NCBI GenBank assembly: GCA_945878635.1
Contig: CAMCTV010000011.1
Location: 1 to 34,757 of the forward strand
Origin: Chryseobacterium gleum
Lineage (GTDB): Bacteria; Bacteroidota; Bacteroidia; Flavobacteriales_D; Sanyastnellaceae
Direction of reading: 5' to 3'
DNA: 34,757 nt
The position numbers were made by a program, and so were the translations under genes. Of the stretch, positions 1 to 8,213 are shown piece by piece (the first letter of the stretch is position 1; every line of letters begins with the position of its first letter). The notes beneath the pieces are model-generated. The model saw only the letters and a program-made list of their open reading frames with translations. It was not told where the DNA came from and searched no databases.

Positions 1-1268
1 ACACTGCTCAATCGATCTTGTTGAATGCTCAACTCATCGGCCTTTTCTGTTACCGCGTAGTAGTCTTCTTTGACAAATTCCTCACCATACAAAAACACAC
101 CATCTTGCACTTCAGGGACAAATCTTCCCCTGCGATCCACCAATGTCAACGATGCAATGCCATTCTGTTTGGCCACGCGGAAGTCATCGGCACCAAATGA
201 AGGGGCGATGTGAACAATACCCGTTCCATCTTCAGTGGTTACAAAATCACCGATAATCACTTCAAAGGCTTTCCCTTCTGGTATAACAAAAGGCAACAAT
301 TGGTGGTAAGACTGGCCTGCCAATTCTTTTCCTTTGACTGTTTTTAATACAACATACGGCAATGTCTTATCCCCAGCTTTAAAATCTTCAAAAGCCATGG
401 CTGCACCAGCCTCAGAGAAGTATTTTCCCATCAGGTTCTTGGCCAAAATCACGACCTGTGGCTGGGCGTTAAAAGGATTGCAGGTTTTTACAATACAATA
501 ATCAATCTCAGCTCCAACCGCCAAAGCAGTGTTGGAGGGCAAGGTCCATGGCGTTGTCGTCCATGCCAAAAAATACAAAGGCAATCCAGCACGAACATCG
601 GCCATAAAGGCCTCGTCTTTGGCTTGAAACTGAGCAACCGCTGAGGTGTCTTTGACTTCTTTGTAGCAACCCGGTTGATTCAATTCATGCGAACTCAAAC
701 CCGTTCCGGCCGCAGGACTGTAGGGCTGAATGGTGAAACCTTTGTACAATAAATTCTTCTGAAAAAATTGTCCTAAAAGCCACCAAACGGTTTCGATGTA
801 CTTATTGTCATAAGTGATATAAGGGTCTTGCATGTCCACCCAATAGCCCATTTCACGGGTGAGGGACTCCCAGAGATCCGTGTATTTCATGACCTCCTTT
901 CGGCAGGCCTTGTTGTAATCTTCAACGCTTATTTTGGTGCCGATGTCTTCTTTCTTGATGCCCAAGGTTTTTTCAACGGCCAATTCAATGGGTAAACCAT
1001 GCGTATCCCATCCAGCCTTGCGTTGAACACGCTTGCCTTTTAAGGTTTGGTAGCGGCAAAAAACATCCTTGATGGCACGTGCCATGACGTGGTGAATCCC
1101 AGGAATACCGTTGGCAGACGGGGGGCCTTCAAAAAACACAAACGAATTGGACGGATCTTTCTCCTCCACACTTCTGCGGAAAACATCTTTCTCCTCCCAA
1201 TGCGCCACTATTTCCTTGGCGATGGCGGGTAAGTTGATTCCTTTGACTTCACGGTATAGGTTTCCCAT
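1..1268 (-). CDS. ileS: Isoleucyl-tRNA synthetase, N-terminal part (cut by left edge)
   Basis: Charges tRNA-Ile with isoleucine in the cytoplasm. About 422 residues are visible from the ATG at 1266-1268; the frame stays open to the window edge, so the KMSKS loop and anticodon domain lie outside. The class I signature is near residue 45: GPPSANGIPGIHH, the HIGH-type ATP-binding motif in its ileS form. It is followed by GWDTHGLPIE, typical of the Ile/Val/Leu group. The editing (CP1) domain is entered with AWTTTPWTLPSNTA, which carries the Thr-rich editing motif. GTGIVHIAPSFGADD, another editing-domain motif, is also readable. Upstream is a 53-base gap with a -7-like box, then pyk on the same strand. 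The product is clear; only completeness is unknown. Confidence 0.95.
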   Translation of the reverse strand, partial: MGNLYREVKGINLPAIAKEIVAHWEEKDVFRRSVEEKDPSNSFVFFEGPPSANGIPGIHHVMARAIKDVFCRYQTLKGKRVQRKAGWDTHGLPIELAVEKTLGIKKEDIGTKISVEDYNKACRKEVMKYTDLWESLTREMGYWVDMQDPYITYDNKYIETVWWLLGQFFQKNLLYKGFTIQPYSPAAGTGLSSHELNQPGCYKEVKDTSAVAQFQAKDEAFMADVRAGLPLYFLAWTTTPWTLPSNTALAVGAEIDYCIVKTCNPFNAQPQVVILAKNLMGKYFSEAGAAMAFEDFKAGDKTLPYVVLKTVKGKELAGQSYHQLLPFVIPEGKAFEVIIGDFVTTEDGTGIVHIAPSFGADDFRVAKQNGIASLTLVDRRGRFVPEVQDGVFLYGEEFVKEDYYAVTEKADELSIQQDRLSS

Positions 1269-1292
1269 TTTTGGCTAGATTCAGTAAGCCTG

Positions 1293-1300
1293 CGAAGATA
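1293..1300 (-). promoter_or_regulatory. Candidate -7 box upstream of ileS
   Basis: On the minus strand this reads TATCTTCG, one mismatch from the Bacteroidota -7 consensus TAnnTTTG, 24 bases before the ileS ATG. No well-spaced -33 TTG was found, so this is weak. Confidence 0.35.
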
Positions 1301-1321
1301 ACAAAGGAAAGGCAACCTATC

Positions 1322-2740
1322 TTACACCTTGCTGATTTTGACCATATTGGTCATGCCTTGCTCATTGATGGGCATGGAAGCAATGTTGATGAGGTATTCG
1401 CCATCCTTTATAAAACCTTGTTTTTTCAGCTCGTAACGGATATCTGCAATGGTTTGGTCTGTGCTTACCATTTTGTCATAATAGAAAGCTTTTACACCCC
1501 AAACCAAATTCATTTGTGTTAAAATTCTCTTGTTGCCAGTGAAAACAAAAACATTGGCTTTGGGTCTCCAGCTGGAAACTTTGTAACCTGTATATCCTGA
1601 GAAAGACATGGCTACAATGGCTGCAGCGTGTGTACGTTGAGCCAAGCGACAAGCCGAGAAACATACGCTATCCGTAAGGAAACGCGACTCATCTGTCCCA
1701 TCGGGTGCTTCTTCTTTGTGGTAAACATCCTCACAGAGCTCTGCTTGTTGCACAATATTGTTCATCATTTGGATGGCTTCCACTGGATATTTACCAACGG
1801 AAGATTCACCACTCAACATCACGGCATCTGCGCCATCGATAACTGCATTGGCCACATCTGTCACTTCAGCGCGGGTGGGGGTCATGCTGGTGATCATACT
1901 CTCCATCATTTGGGTAGCAACAATTACAGGCTTTGCATTTTCCACACATTTGCGCACAATCATCTTTTGCACCAATGGGACATTTTGAATGGGTATCTCC
2001 ACACCCAAATCACCACGCGCAACCATTACAGCGTCAGTCTCAGCAATGATTTCATCAATCTGATCCACAGCTTCCGGCTTCTCAATCTTGGCTACTACTT
2101 TGGCATGCTTTCCACTCTCGTGAATTATGGCTTTTAATGCAACAACATCAGCCGCATTTCTGACAAAAGACAAACCAATCCAATCCACATCACAAGACAA
2201 AGCAAAGTGCAAATCTTCAATGTCTTTCTGAGACAATGAGGGCAAAGAAACCTTGGTGTTGGGCAGATTCAGACCTTTCTTAGAAGACAAAATACCACCT
2301 TGAATCACGCGGGCCATCACTTCTTTTTGGCCATCTGTTGATTCAATCATCATCACCAATTTTCCATCATCCAATAGAATGGTTTCACCGGCCTTGACAT
2401 CGGCTGGAAATTCTTTGTAGTTGGTATAAATCACTTCACTGGTTCCAATTTGCTTCTCTGTTGTAATCTTTACCAACGCGCCAACGGACAAATCCACCCC
2501 ATTGTTTTCCATTTCACCCACGCGCAATTTAGGACCCTGCAAATCAGCCAAGATGGCGGTATTTGTTCCCAACTCAGCATCAATGGACCTGATGTTCTGC
2601 ACAACCTCCTCATGAATCTCATGTGCTCCGTGTGAAAAATTCAAACGAGCAACATCCAAACCGGCTTGGACCATGGCTTTTAAAACCTCACGACTGGACG
2701 ACGCAGGTCCAATGGTGGCAACAATTTTTGTCTTTTTCAT
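1322..2740 (-). CDS. pyk: Pyruvate kinase
   Basis: Last step of glycolysis: phosphoenolpyruvate + ADP to pyruvate + ATP. With the ATG at 2740 the protein is 472 aa, normal for bacterial pyruvate kinases. Visible motifs are ATIGPASS at the N-terminus, LNFSHG near residue 35, the catalytic-lysine region KIEKPEAV followed by MVARGDLGVEIP, and ATQMMESM with PTRAEVTDVANAV before the C-terminal domain. The frame extends upstream to 2857, but that extension overlaps the preceding gene and has no homologous character. The ATG at 2740 overlaps the stop of the IPExxxVDY gene as ATGA, which is strong evidence for this start and for translational coupling. It is transcribed with that gene from the promoter near 3210. 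Confidence 0.96.
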   Translation of the reverse strand: MKKTKIVATIGPASSSREVLKAMVQAGLDVARLNFSHGAHEIHEEVVQNIRSIDAELGTNTAILADLQGPKLRVGEMENNGVDLSVGALVKITTEKQIGTSEVIYTNYKEFPADVKAGETILLDDGKLVMMIESTDGQKEVMARVIQGGILSSKKGLNLPNTKVSLPSLSQKDIEDLHFALSCDVDWIGLSFVRNAADVVALKAIIHESGKHAKVVAKIEKPEAVDQIDEIIAETDAVMVARGDLGVEIPIQNVPLVQKMIVRKCVENAKPVIVATQMMESMITSMTPTRAEVTDVANAVIDGADAVMLSGESSVGKYPVEAIQMMNNIVQQAELCEDVYHKEEAPDGTDESRFLTDSVCFSACRLAQRTHAAAIVAMSFSGYTGYKVSSWRPKANVFVFTGNKRILTQMNLVWGVKAFYYDKMVSTDQTIADIRYELKKQGFIKDGEYLINIASMPINEQGMTNMVKISKV

Positions 2741-3177
2741 CTTCTGTCCGTCTGTGGGAAACAGGCTTGTATCAGCCGTTCCAATGTTTTTATTTTGGTT
2801 AACTCTATTTCTAACGCAGCAGCAACGCCTGGTATTGCTTTGATTTTTGGACCCCAAAGCGGGGCAATCGGCTCTCGCTCATGATCCAATTTTAAAATAT
2901 AATCCCAACGCGCCCAATCTGGAATCAATGGACCATATGGCGATTTGTTCTCAAACAAATTTACTTCCATTTTTTCCTCATCACTGGTAAACATAAAACG
3001 TGTGTGCTGAGAAAAATCGTTGTCCCGTTGCGTGACTTTAATGTCTTGCATACGGCACAAATCCAACTTCAAATGGGTATTGAGCAACCAAGCCAAACGA
3101 ACCTCCATCTCTGATGAGCTGATAACAATGAACTCCATCGCGGATTCACTATATCCCATTTCATCTAAGGTAGACAT
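2737..3177 (-). CDS. IPExxxVDY family protein
   Basis: A 146-aa cytoplasmic protein of unknown function. The family is named for a motif that here reads IPDWARWDY, near residue 86, a slightly diverged form of IPExxxVDY. From memory, this family is found in Bacteroidota and habitually sits immediately before pyruvate kinase, often after ribonuclease III; here pyk follows with a 4-bp overlap. No rnc gene is seen upstream, where an S66 peptidase operon ends instead. The sequence is rich in charged residues, with a C-terminal helix, and has no signal peptide or membrane segment. A role tied to pyk expression or assembly is only a guess from the conserved neighbourhood. The start follows a 30-base leader after a TACCTTTG promoter box. 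Confidence 0.85.
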   Translation of the reverse strand: MSTLDEMGYSESAMEFIVISSSEMEVRLAWLLNTHLKLDLCRMQDIKVTQRDNDFSQHTRFMFTSDEEKMEVNLFENKSPYGPLIPDWARWDYILKLDHEREPIAPLWGPKIKAIPGVAAALEIELTKIKTLERLIQACFPQTDRR

Positions 3178-3190
3178 TGCTTTTTTACTT

Positions 3191-3207
3191 AGTGTACTTA
3201 TTACACT
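3191..3207. promoter_or_regulatory. Palindrome just downstream of the pyk-operon -7 box
   Basis: Inverted repeat AGTGTA, 5-base spacer, TACACT. It lies 3 bases downstream of the -7 box at 3210-3217, where the transcription start and early leader should be. The placement suits a repressor operator; no regulator is identified. Confidence 0.4.
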
Positions 3208-3209
3208 TA

Positions 3210-3217
3210 CAAAGGTA
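3210..3217 (-). promoter_or_regulatory. -7 promoter box of the IPExxxVDY-pyk operon
   Basis: On the minus strand this is TACCTTTG, a perfect match to TAnnTTTG, 32 bases before the ATG at 3177. No clear -33 TTG is present at the usual distance. Confidence 0.6.
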
Positions 3218-3234
3218 AGCGATAATTTTATAAT

Positions 3235-4161
3235 CTAAACCAATTCCATGGTGAAACATTGGTTATCCTTTTTATCTTGGACAATGCGCACCGGGCGGGC
3301 CATGTATACAGCTTCATTCTGTTCCCAGTGTCCCGATGGGAAATCAAAAACGATGGGGATGTTCAGATCCTGAGCGTAGGATAAAAGAATTTCCTCGGCT
3401 GATCTGCCCCAGGAATTGTCTGTAGAAAAACCAAACGCCTTGGTGTTGTCTTTTATTTGGGTCAATCCACCCACCACAATTCCCTTGATGTCCTTCAGCA
3501 ATCCCGCTCGCATCATCCCTTGCATCATTCGGTCCACATGGTACAACATCTCATCTACATCTTCGAGCAATAAAAAACATCCAGCTGTCTTGGGTTGAGA
3601 AGGAGAACCCAGCTGAGAATAGATGACACTGAGGTTTCCACCCACCAATGGGGCTTCTGTATCCTTCCAACCCCATGCATTGCCTTTCCACAATCTACTT
3701 TCCCAATGTCCCATCAATGCTCCTTTCAATTGGGACAATGCTAGCGGTGTGCAAGATGGAAATGAAATCGGCATGGTGCAGTGTATGGAGGACACGCCCA
3801 AATTGTTCCAACGGTTGTGCAACACAGTAACATCACTGTACCCACACAACCACTTGTTGCTTTTTAAGATAACATCATCAGGAATCGCATCCACTACCCT
3901 AACTGATCCGTAGCCTCCTCGCGCAATCAAAACCGCTTTGATTTCTGGATCAAGCAAACAATGCATCAATCCTTCAGTACGCTCTTGATCCGTTCCCGCC
4001 AATTGTCCATTCTGAAAAAAAACTTGCGGCATCACCACCGGAATCAATCCCCAACTCTCCAAAACTATTCGCGCAGGCTCCCATTGCTCTGCCGTTAACC
4101 AACGTGCAGTGGCACAAATGCCTATTCTATCTCCCTTCTTTAAAAAAGGTGGTTGTATCAT
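3235..4161 (-). CDS. LD-carboxypeptidase, peptidase family S66 (LdcA/MccF type)
   Basis: Family S66 enzymes cleave the L,D bond in tetrapeptides during murein recycling (LdcA) or hydrolyse modified peptides (MccF). The 308-aa length fits. The catalytic triad is readable: nucleophile Ser109 in CGYSDVT, a Glu in FLLLEDVDE near residue 200, and His278 in PSGHWEQNE. ARGGYGSVR, a conserved family segment, precedes the serine. There is no signal peptide, so it is cytoplasmic, as expected for murein recycling. Its ATG overlaps the metG stop by one base (TAATG), placing it last in the asd-nuclease-metG operon. Recycling of tetrapeptides is more likely than microcin immunity, given the housekeeping context. 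Confidence 0.9.
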   Translation of the reverse strand: MIQPPFLKKGDRIGICATARWLTAEQWEPARIVLESWGLIPVVMPQVFFQNGQLAGTDQERTEGLMHCLLDPEIKAVLIARGGYGSVRVVDAIPDDVILKSNKWLCGYSDVTVLHNRWNNLGVSSIHCTMPISFPSCTPLALSQLKGALMGHWESRLWKGNAWGWKDTEAPLVGGNLSVIYSQLGSPSQPKTAGCFLLLEDVDEMLYHVDRMMQGMMRAGLLKDIKGIVVGGLTQIKDNTKAFGFSTDNSWGRSAEEILLSYAQDLNIPIVFDFPSGHWEQNEAVYMARPVRIVQDKKDNQCFTMELV

Positions 4162-6230
4162 TAGGCAACAATATTTCCTGGTTCTGCATTCCGATCTGGC
4201 ACCAAGGCCGTCAATTGTCCTTGAGCATTTTCTGCCATGAGAATCATTCCCTGACTTTCCACTCCCTTGATTTCTCTTGGGGATAGGTTGACCAACATCA
4301 AAACAGTCTTGCCCAAAATATCTTCTGGTTTATAATGCTCCGCAATACCACTAATCACCGTGCGTTGATCAAAGCCAGTATCCACTTTCAACTTCAACAA
4401 TTTCTTGGTTTTGGGCACTTGTTCCGCCTCAATAACCTTCACCATGCGTAAGTCCATTCCTTGAAATTGCTCAAAAGTGATGTTCTCCTTGGCTCCTTCC
4501 ACCACTGCTTGACTTTGTGCCTTGGCTTGCTGCAACTTTTCTACTTGAACCGCAACTTGCTCGTCTGTGATTTTCTCAAACAAGATTCCCAAATTTCCGA
4601 TGGTATGCCCGGGAGGAAGGAGAACTTTGCTCTCACCATCCTGCCAAGACCACTCAGGTGCATGTAAAGCTTGTTTCAACTTGGCTGCAGTAAATGGTAA
4701 AAATGGCTCTATGGCAATGGACAACTTGGCAATGATTTGGGCACATTGGAACATGATAAATGCTGTGCGCTCTGGATGGGTCTTTTGTAACTTCCAAGGC
4801 TCTGTCTCGGTTAAATATTTATTTCCCCAACGCGCCAATTGCATGGCTTCAGCCAATGCCTCTCTGAAACGAAACGATTCTATTTTCTCACCTACAGCGC
4901 GGAAACTCTGCTCCAATCCCAACAACACTTCCTTGTCCAACTCATCCGGCTCATAGGAAGTTATGTCTGGTAAAATTCCGTTGTAGTATTTGTTATTGAG
5001 TACAAAAACGCGATTAACCAAATTACCCAAGATATCTGCCAATTCATTGTTTATCCTGTCCTTGAAATCGGTCCAGGTAAACTCACTGTCCTTTTGTTCT
5101 GGCATGATAGAACAAAGTACATAGCGCATCTCGTCTTGCTTGCCAGGAAACTCTTCCATGTACTCATGCAACCAGACAGCCCAATTGCGTGAAGTGGAGA
5201 TTTTATCTCCTTCCAAATTCATGAATTCATTGGCGGGTACGTTGTATGGAAGAACAAATTCGCCATGCGCCTTCAGGATAATTGGGAAAATGATACAATG
5301 AAAAACAATATTGTCTTTTCCGATAAAATGAATCAATCTGGAGTCGGGACTTTTCCAATAATCTTCCCAATTTTTTCCATTGGCATCTGCCCATACCTTG
5401 GTATTGGTGATATAACCAATGGGGGCATCCATCCATACATACAAAACCTTTCCGTCAGCACCTTCAACTGGCACGGGTACACCCCAGTCTAAGTCTCTGG
5501 TCATTGCTCTGCTTTGCAATCCGCCGTCAATCCAACTCATGCATTGACCCAATACATGGGCTTTCCACTCCTTGGTAACGTGGTGTTGCACACCATCCAA
5601 CACCCCATCTTGAATAAAAGATTTGATCCATCCTTCATGGTTGGCCATTGGCAAGCACCAGTGTGACGTTTCTTTGAGCACGGGGGCGCTGCCTGTCAAT
5701 GTCGACTTTGGATCGATTAATTCCAATGGACTTAGCGCGCTTCCGCATTTTTCACATTGATCGCCGTAAGCTCTGTCATTGCTGCATTTGGGACATGTGC
5801 CAGTGATGTATCTATCCGCCAAAAATTGTTTGGCTTCTGGATCATAATATTGTTGTGAGGCCTCTACTTCAAACATTCCTTTGTCCAAGAGTTGTTGAAA
5901 TACACCTTGACTCATTTGATGATGCTCAGGAGCAGAAGTTCTGTGGTAAACATCGAACTGAATGCCGAAATCCGCAAAGGCTTGTTTCATCAGTTCATGG
6001 TAGTAATCAACGATTTCCTGCGGTTGCTTTCCATCTTTGCGCGCGCGCAAAGTAATGGCAGCGCCATGCTCATCCGAACCACAGATAAACACAGCGTCCT
6101 TTTGATTGGCTTTTAAATAACGAACATAAATATCCGCAGGGAGATACGCTCCTGCGATGTGACCAATGTGCAATGGGCCATTGGCATAAGGAAGGGCGGC
6201 AGTAATTAAAAATCGTTTGGGTTGATTCAT
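4161..6230 (-). CDS. metG: Methionyl-tRNA synthetase
   Basis: Charges initiator and elongator tRNA-Met. The 689-aa length matches the long MetG with a C-terminal tRNA-binding domain. ANGPLHIGH (HIGH at residues 21-24) starts the class I fold. A zinc knuckle with two CxxC pairs (CPKC and CEKC) follows around residues 145-165. The KMSKS-like loop reads KISTSR near residue 340. The helical anticodon-binding region follows, and from about residue 585 the EMAPII/Trbp111-like domain begins (MDLRMVKVIEAEQVP). It lies 9 bases downstream of the nuclease-like lipoprotein gene and overlaps the S66 peptidase gene by one base, so it is probably co-transcribed with asd. Confidence 0.97.
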   Translation of the reverse strand: MNQPKRFLITAALPYANGPLHIGHIAGAYLPADIYVRYLKANQKDAVFICGSDEHGAAITLRARKDGKQPQEIVDYYHELMKQAFADFGIQFDVYHRTSAPEHHQMSQGVFQQLLDKGMFEVEASQQYYDPEAKQFLADRYITGTCPKCSNDRAYGDQCEKCGSALSPLELIDPKSTLTGSAPVLKETSHWCLPMANHEGWIKSFIQDGVLDGVQHHVTKEWKAHVLGQCMSWIDGGLQSRAMTRDLDWGVPVPVEGADGKVLYVWMDAPIGYITNTKVWADANGKNWEDYWKSPDSRLIHFIGKDNIVFHCIIFPIILKAHGEFVLPYNVPANEFMNLEGDKISTSRNWAVWLHEYMEEFPGKQDEMRYVLCSIMPEQKDSEFTWTDFKDRINNELADILGNLVNRVFVLNNKYYNGILPDITSYEPDELDKEVLLGLEQSFRAVGEKIESFRFREALAEAMQLARWGNKYLTETEPWKLQKTHPERTAFIMFQCAQIIAKLSIAIEPFLPFTAAKLKQALHAPEWSWQDGESKVLLPPGHTIGNLGILFEKITDEQVAVQVEKLQQAKAQSQAVVEGAKENITFEQFQGMDLRMVKVIEAEQVPKTKKLLKLKVDTGFDQRTVISGIAEHYKPEDILGKTVLMLVNLSPREIKGVESQGMILMAENAQGQLTALVPDRNAEPGNIVA

Positions 6231-6239
6231 GAGGCGAAT

Positions 6240-7181
6240 TTACCGCACAGAAACGCTTGCCCAAACAGGAATATGATCACTTATTAGCCGTGCACTTTTC
6301 AAATCGTCGTAGCGTCGGGTAAAATCAACAGTCCCCTTTGAGGAAATCTGCAATTCTTTTTTCTCAAAATACATGTGGTCAAAAGGATTGGCCAGGTGAT
6401 TGCCTTTTTTGTCTGGCTTCATTTTGATGGTGGTCTTGGTGTTGTTCAAGGCATCTTTAAAACCCTGTTCCATGAGCGCTTGACCACCATATTCTTGATT
6501 CCCTGCATTAAAATCACCCACCAAAATTAGATGATCTTCACTGTACCACTTTGGGAAATCTTTGAGCAACTCAATTTCTGCATTGGGGTACTTGCTTTGC
6601 GGAACTGCATGGAAACTGGCCACTGTAATTGTTTTTCCTGCCTTCTCAAATCGCGCTATAAAAGGCTCTCTATCCACGGCATCGGCGACGTTTACATCCA
6701 ACCATGCTTTTCCTTTTAATTTCACCCTTGAAGGTTTCCATAAAAACGCATAACGTTCCACCCCTTTTCCTCCTGACGTTGGATTGCTCACCACATAATC
6801 CCATTTGCTTCCTTTTCTATTCAGTGCGTCCACCAATCTGGACACTGCCTGAGACCCACCAGGACCCGCCACTACTTCTTGAATTGCTATTACTTCGAAA
6901 TCCTTGATTACCCGAACCATGGCGTCAATCTCACCATCATCTTTGGATTTTCCAAGGTTGGCAATGTTCCAAGACAACAATTTGATCTCCGCATTCGTGT
7001 TGTTTTCTACAGCAACTTCTGAATCATCAGAAACTGACTCGTCATCGGTCTGTATGGAATCAACATTTTCAACAGGAGAAAACCCTCCCGATTGATGCGT
7101 GCTGTTTGGAGAACCATTGTTGCCACATGAGACAACAAACAAAAATAATACAAGACCAAAAAATGATTTTAAGAAACCCAT
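6240..7181 (-). CDS. Lipoprotein of the endonuclease/exonuclease/phosphatase (DNase I-like) family
   Basis: A 313-aa protein with a hydrophobic N-terminus ending in the lipobox VVSC (Cys19), then a Ser/Asp/Glu-rich linker, so it is predicted to be anchored outside the cytoplasm. The rest carries the DNase I-like fold marks: LLSWNIANLG, the metal-binding Glu in IAIQEVV, SFHAVP, the GDFNA motif, and the C-terminal SDHIPVW with the catalytic Asp-His pair. The substrate could be nucleic acid, a sugar phosphate or a phospholipid; family membership does not decide this. The start overlaps the end of asd by 13 bases, and metG follows after 9 bases, so an exported phosphodiesterase-fold protein is embedded in a housekeeping operon. 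Confidence 0.85.
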   Translation of the reverse strand: MGFLKSFFGLVLFLFVVSCGNNGSPNSTHQSGGFSPVENVDSIQTDDESVSDDSEVAVENNTNAEIKLLSWNIANLGKSKDDGEIDAMVRVIKDFEVIAIQEVVAGPGGSQAVSRLVDALNRKGSKWDYVVSNPTSGGKGVERYAFLWKPSRVKLKGKAWLDVNVADAVDREPFIARFEKAGKTITVASFHAVPQSKYPNAEIELLKDFPKWYSEDHLILVGDFNAGNQEYGGQALMEQGFKDALNNTKTTIKMKPDKKGNHLANPFDHMYFEKKELQISSKGTVDFTRRYDDLKSARLISDHIPVWASVSVR

Positions 7182-8158
7182 TGCGCTACAATTTCTGCTA
7201 TTTGCACTGCATTGGTAGCTGCGCCCTTACGCAAATTGTCAGACACCACCCATGCATTGAGCGTAAAAGGATGGGTATCATCTCTTCGCAGCCTTCCTAC
7301 AAAAACAGCATCATCATCATGAGCATGAATCAAAGGCATGGGATACAAAGCATCAGTGGGATTGTCCAATAATACAATACCTGGAAACTGAGACAAGGCT
7401 TCTCTTACTTTCTCCATATCAAACTCCCGATCAAAGGTAACATTGATGCTCTCGGAATGACCACCCATCACAGGCACACGAACTGCGGTGGCTGTCACTG
7501 CAATATTCTCATCACCCATGATTTTCTTGGTCTCCAAGATCATCTTCATCTCCTCCTTGGTGTATCCGTTCTCCATGAAAACATCAATTTGCGGAATCAA
7601 ATTCATGTCAATGGGATAGCGATACACCATTTCACCCTCAATACCCTGACGCTCATTCATCAATTGATCTACAGCCTTTTTCCCTGTGCCCGTTACACTT
7701 TGATATGTGCTTACTATAACCCTCTTAATCCCATACAGTGCATATAAGGGTTGCAGAAACATGACCATTTGAATGGTTGAACAATTGGGGTTGGCGATGA
7801 TTTTATCCTCTGGTGTTAAAACTGATCCGTTGACTTCTGGAACAACCAACTTCTTGGTAGGATCCATGCGCCAAGCACTGCTGTTGTCAATCACCGTGCA
7901 CCCTATCTCAGCAAACTGGGGAGCCCACTCCAAACTGGTTGATCCACCTGCTGAAAAGAGTGCGATTTGAGGTCCCATGGTCAGTGCCTGCTGAGGTGTA
8001 ACCACTGTATACGCTTTGTCTTGAAAAACAATTTTCGTTCCTGCTGATTTTTCAGTTGCTACGGGAATAAGCTCCGTTATTGGGAATTTTCTTTCCGCCA
8101 AAATCCGCAACATTTTGGTGCCAACCAAGCCTGTTGCGCCTACTACTGCCACTTTCAT
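7169..8158 (-). CDS. asd: Aspartate-semialdehyde dehydrogenase
   Basis: NADPH-dependent reduction of aspartyl phosphate to aspartate semialdehyde, the branch point for lysine/diaminopimelate, threonine and methionine. The 329-aa length is typical. The dinucleotide-binding GATGLVGT is at residues 7-14, catalytic Cys126 is in NPNCSTIQ, and the active-site His234 is in GGHSESINV. It is the first gene of a four-gene minus-strand operon (nuclease-like lipoprotein, metG, S66 peptidase). The supply of diaminopimelate for peptidoglycan and the S66 murein-recycling enzyme give the operon a loose cell-wall link. It is divergent from the lamin-tail gene. Confidence 0.96.
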   Translation of the reverse strand: MKVAVVGATGLVGTKMLRILAERKFPITELIPVATEKSAGTKIVFQDKAYTVVTPQQALTMGPQIALFSAGGSTSLEWAPQFAEIGCTVIDNSSAWRMDPTKKLVVPEVNGSVLTPEDKIIANPNCSTIQMVMFLQPLYALYGIKRVIVSTYQSVTGTGKKAVDQLMNERQGIEGEMVYRYPIDMNLIPQIDVFMENGYTKEEMKMILETKKIMGDENIAVTATAVRVPVMGGHSESINVTFDREFDMEKVREALSQFPGIVLLDNPTDALYPMPLIHAHDDDAVFVGRLRRDDTHPFTLNAWVVSDNLRKGAATNAVQIAEIVAQWVS

Positions 8159-8190
8159 ATATGCGCCTTATGTGTTTGTTTTTAGAACTA

Positions 8191-8198
8191 CGAAGGTA
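8191..8198 (-). promoter_or_regulatory. Candidate -7 box of the asd operon
   Basis: Reads TACCTTCG on the minus strand, one mismatch from TAnnTTTG, 32 bases before the asd ATG. It lies 3 bases from the divergent box at 8202-8209, so the two promoters would compete for polymerase. Confidence 0.4.
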
Positions 8199-8201
8199 AA
8201 A

Positions 8202-8209
8202 TAGTTTCG
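8202..8209 (+). promoter_or_regulatory. Candidate -7 box of the lamin-tail gene
   Basis: Reads TAGTTTCG, one mismatch from TAnnTTTG, followed by the ATG after 4 bases. A TTG at 8176-8178 is about 23 bases upstream. The very short leader is common for genes of this phylum. Confidence 0.4.
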
Positions 8210-8213
8210 CAGC

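Noticed and set aside
1628-2137. 169-aa plus-strand reading frame opposite pyk
   Set aside because: Antisense shadow of the well-supported pyruvate kinase; no protein-like pattern.
2741-2857. 39-residue extension of pyruvate kinase
   Set aside because: Overlaps the IPExxxVDY gene, and the ATGA junction at 2737-2740 gives a normal family N-terminus.
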